From positions 2,026 through 9,305 of the forward strand of contig MERZ01000122.1 in assembly GCA_001770785.1 (NCBI GenBank): 7,280 nucleotides of DNA, in the 5' to 3' direction. Every line of letters begins with the position of its first letter. The stretch's first letter is position 1. The notes under the pieces were generated by a model that was given only the letters and a program-made list of their open reading frames with translations, did no database searches and was not told the origin of the DNA. Origin of the DNA: Burkholderiales bacterium RIFCSPHIGHO2_12_FULL_61_11 (GTDB lineage Bacteria > Pseudomonadota > Gammaproteobacteria > Burkholderiales > Burkholderiaceae_C). A program made the translations under genes and the position numbers. Positions 7,034 to 7,280 of this stretch are shown here, in pieces.

Positions 7034-7224
7034 AGCCCAAGGCCGTTGTTGCCAATCGGTTAAGTGGTGAGGTGCTGCCCATTGATGTCAACGGGGCGCT
7101 AAACGCTTTGCGACGGGCTGCAGTTCGGGCGCGCCAGGTGGCGCAGCAGACGGGCACCGATTTGATCGTGGTTCGCGCGGGCCAGGTGGTGCGCGTATCA
7201 CCACAGCAAAAAAACACACCATAA
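7030..7224 (+). CDS. Small 64-residue protein between mod and the presumed res, function unknown
   Basis: The start overlaps the mod stop (ATGA, 7030-7033), and a GGGG-rich site lies about 7 bases upstream, so translation is probably coupled to mod. The protein is basic and soluble-looking. An N-terminal strand-like part (VLPIDVNGA) leads into a helix (ALNALRRAAVRARQVAQQ), then a short strand pair (TDLIVVRAGQVVRVSP) and a polar tail. I recall small uncharacterised frames at this place in some Type III loci, but recognise no named family. Position suggests an accessory subunit or regulator of the restriction complex, or a small antitoxin-like protein; these are guesses. Near the 3' end is an in-frame A AAA AAC heptamer (7209-7215). 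The stop is TAA at 7222-7224. Confidence 0.72.
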   Translation: MKPKAVVANRLSGEVLPIDVNGALNALRRAAVRARQVAQQTGTDLIVVRAGQVVRVSPQQKNTP

Positions 7225-7244
7225 AAAAACAATAAGGGAGCATC

Positions 7245-7280
7245 GTGAGTCAACGCGAAGTCAACAATATCGCAGGCCGC
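7245..7280 (+). CDS. Start of next gene, probably Type III restriction subunit (Res), 5' fragment
   Basis: A strong AAGGGAG (7234-7240) lies 4 bases before GTG at 7245, and the frame stays open for the remaining 12 codons: (V/M)SQREVNNIAGR. This peptide resembles the N-terminus I remember for DEAD/DEAH helicase-type Res subunits found downstream of such mod genes. The position, directly after mod and its small partner in the same direction, supports that. Twelve codons cannot show any helicase or nuclease motif, so the product is an inference from context. It lies 20 bases after the preceding stop and is probably cotranscribed. Confidence 0.5.
   Translation, partial: MSQREVNNIAGR

Noticed and set aside
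7225..7244. Terminator between the small gene and the next gene
   Set aside because: The gap is A-rich but has no inverted repeat or T tract, and a strong ribosome site follows at once, so read-through is expected.

Overview
The window looks like a chromosomal segment of a GC-rich betaproteobacterium, probably a member of the Comamonadaceae or a close relative. The evidence is a DUF1631 protein, a family typical of Betaproteobacteria, strong G/C bias at third codon positions in the ordinary genes, and rare TTA/CTA codons there. The genus is an inference and cannot be fixed from this sequence alone.

Layout. Positions 1-2049 (minus strand) hold the first 683 codons of a DUF1631 protein whose end lies outside the window. 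Positions 2050-2348 are a divergent intergenic region. From 2349 everything reads on the plus strand: a DUF2130 protein (N-terminal CxxC knuckle, long coiled coil, PD-(D/E)XK-like nuclease domain; 2349-3623); an HTH plus ImmA/IrrE-type zinc protease (3657-4832); a DUF4411 PIN-like toxin homologue cut to 90 residues (4829-5101); an A/T-richer stretch with only broken frames (5102-5383); a Type III-style beta-class DNA methyltransferase, Mod (5384-7033); a 64-residue unknown protein (7030-7224); and the first 12 codons of another gene (from 7245), probably the Res helicase/nuclease.

How they work together. The plus-strand genes are tightly packed, with ATGA start/stop overlaps at 4829, 5384 and 7030, so they look like one transcription unit or two nested ones. 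The content is that of a defence island: a candidate nuclease, a protease/toxin pair in which the toxin partner is decayed, and a Type III restriction-modification operon. The DUF1631 gene is probably the ordinary chromosomal flank.

Most notable points: (1) an intact HTH-protease with a truncated toxin partner; (2) an orphan, apparently broken reading frame between that toxin and mod whose stop codon overlaps the mod start; (3) a sharp fall in G+C inside mod that coincides with its expected target-recognition domain, suggesting exchange of DNA specificity; (4) an unrecognised small protein coupled between mod and the presumed res. I saw no tRNA, rRNA, CRISPR array, insertion sequence or convincing terminator.
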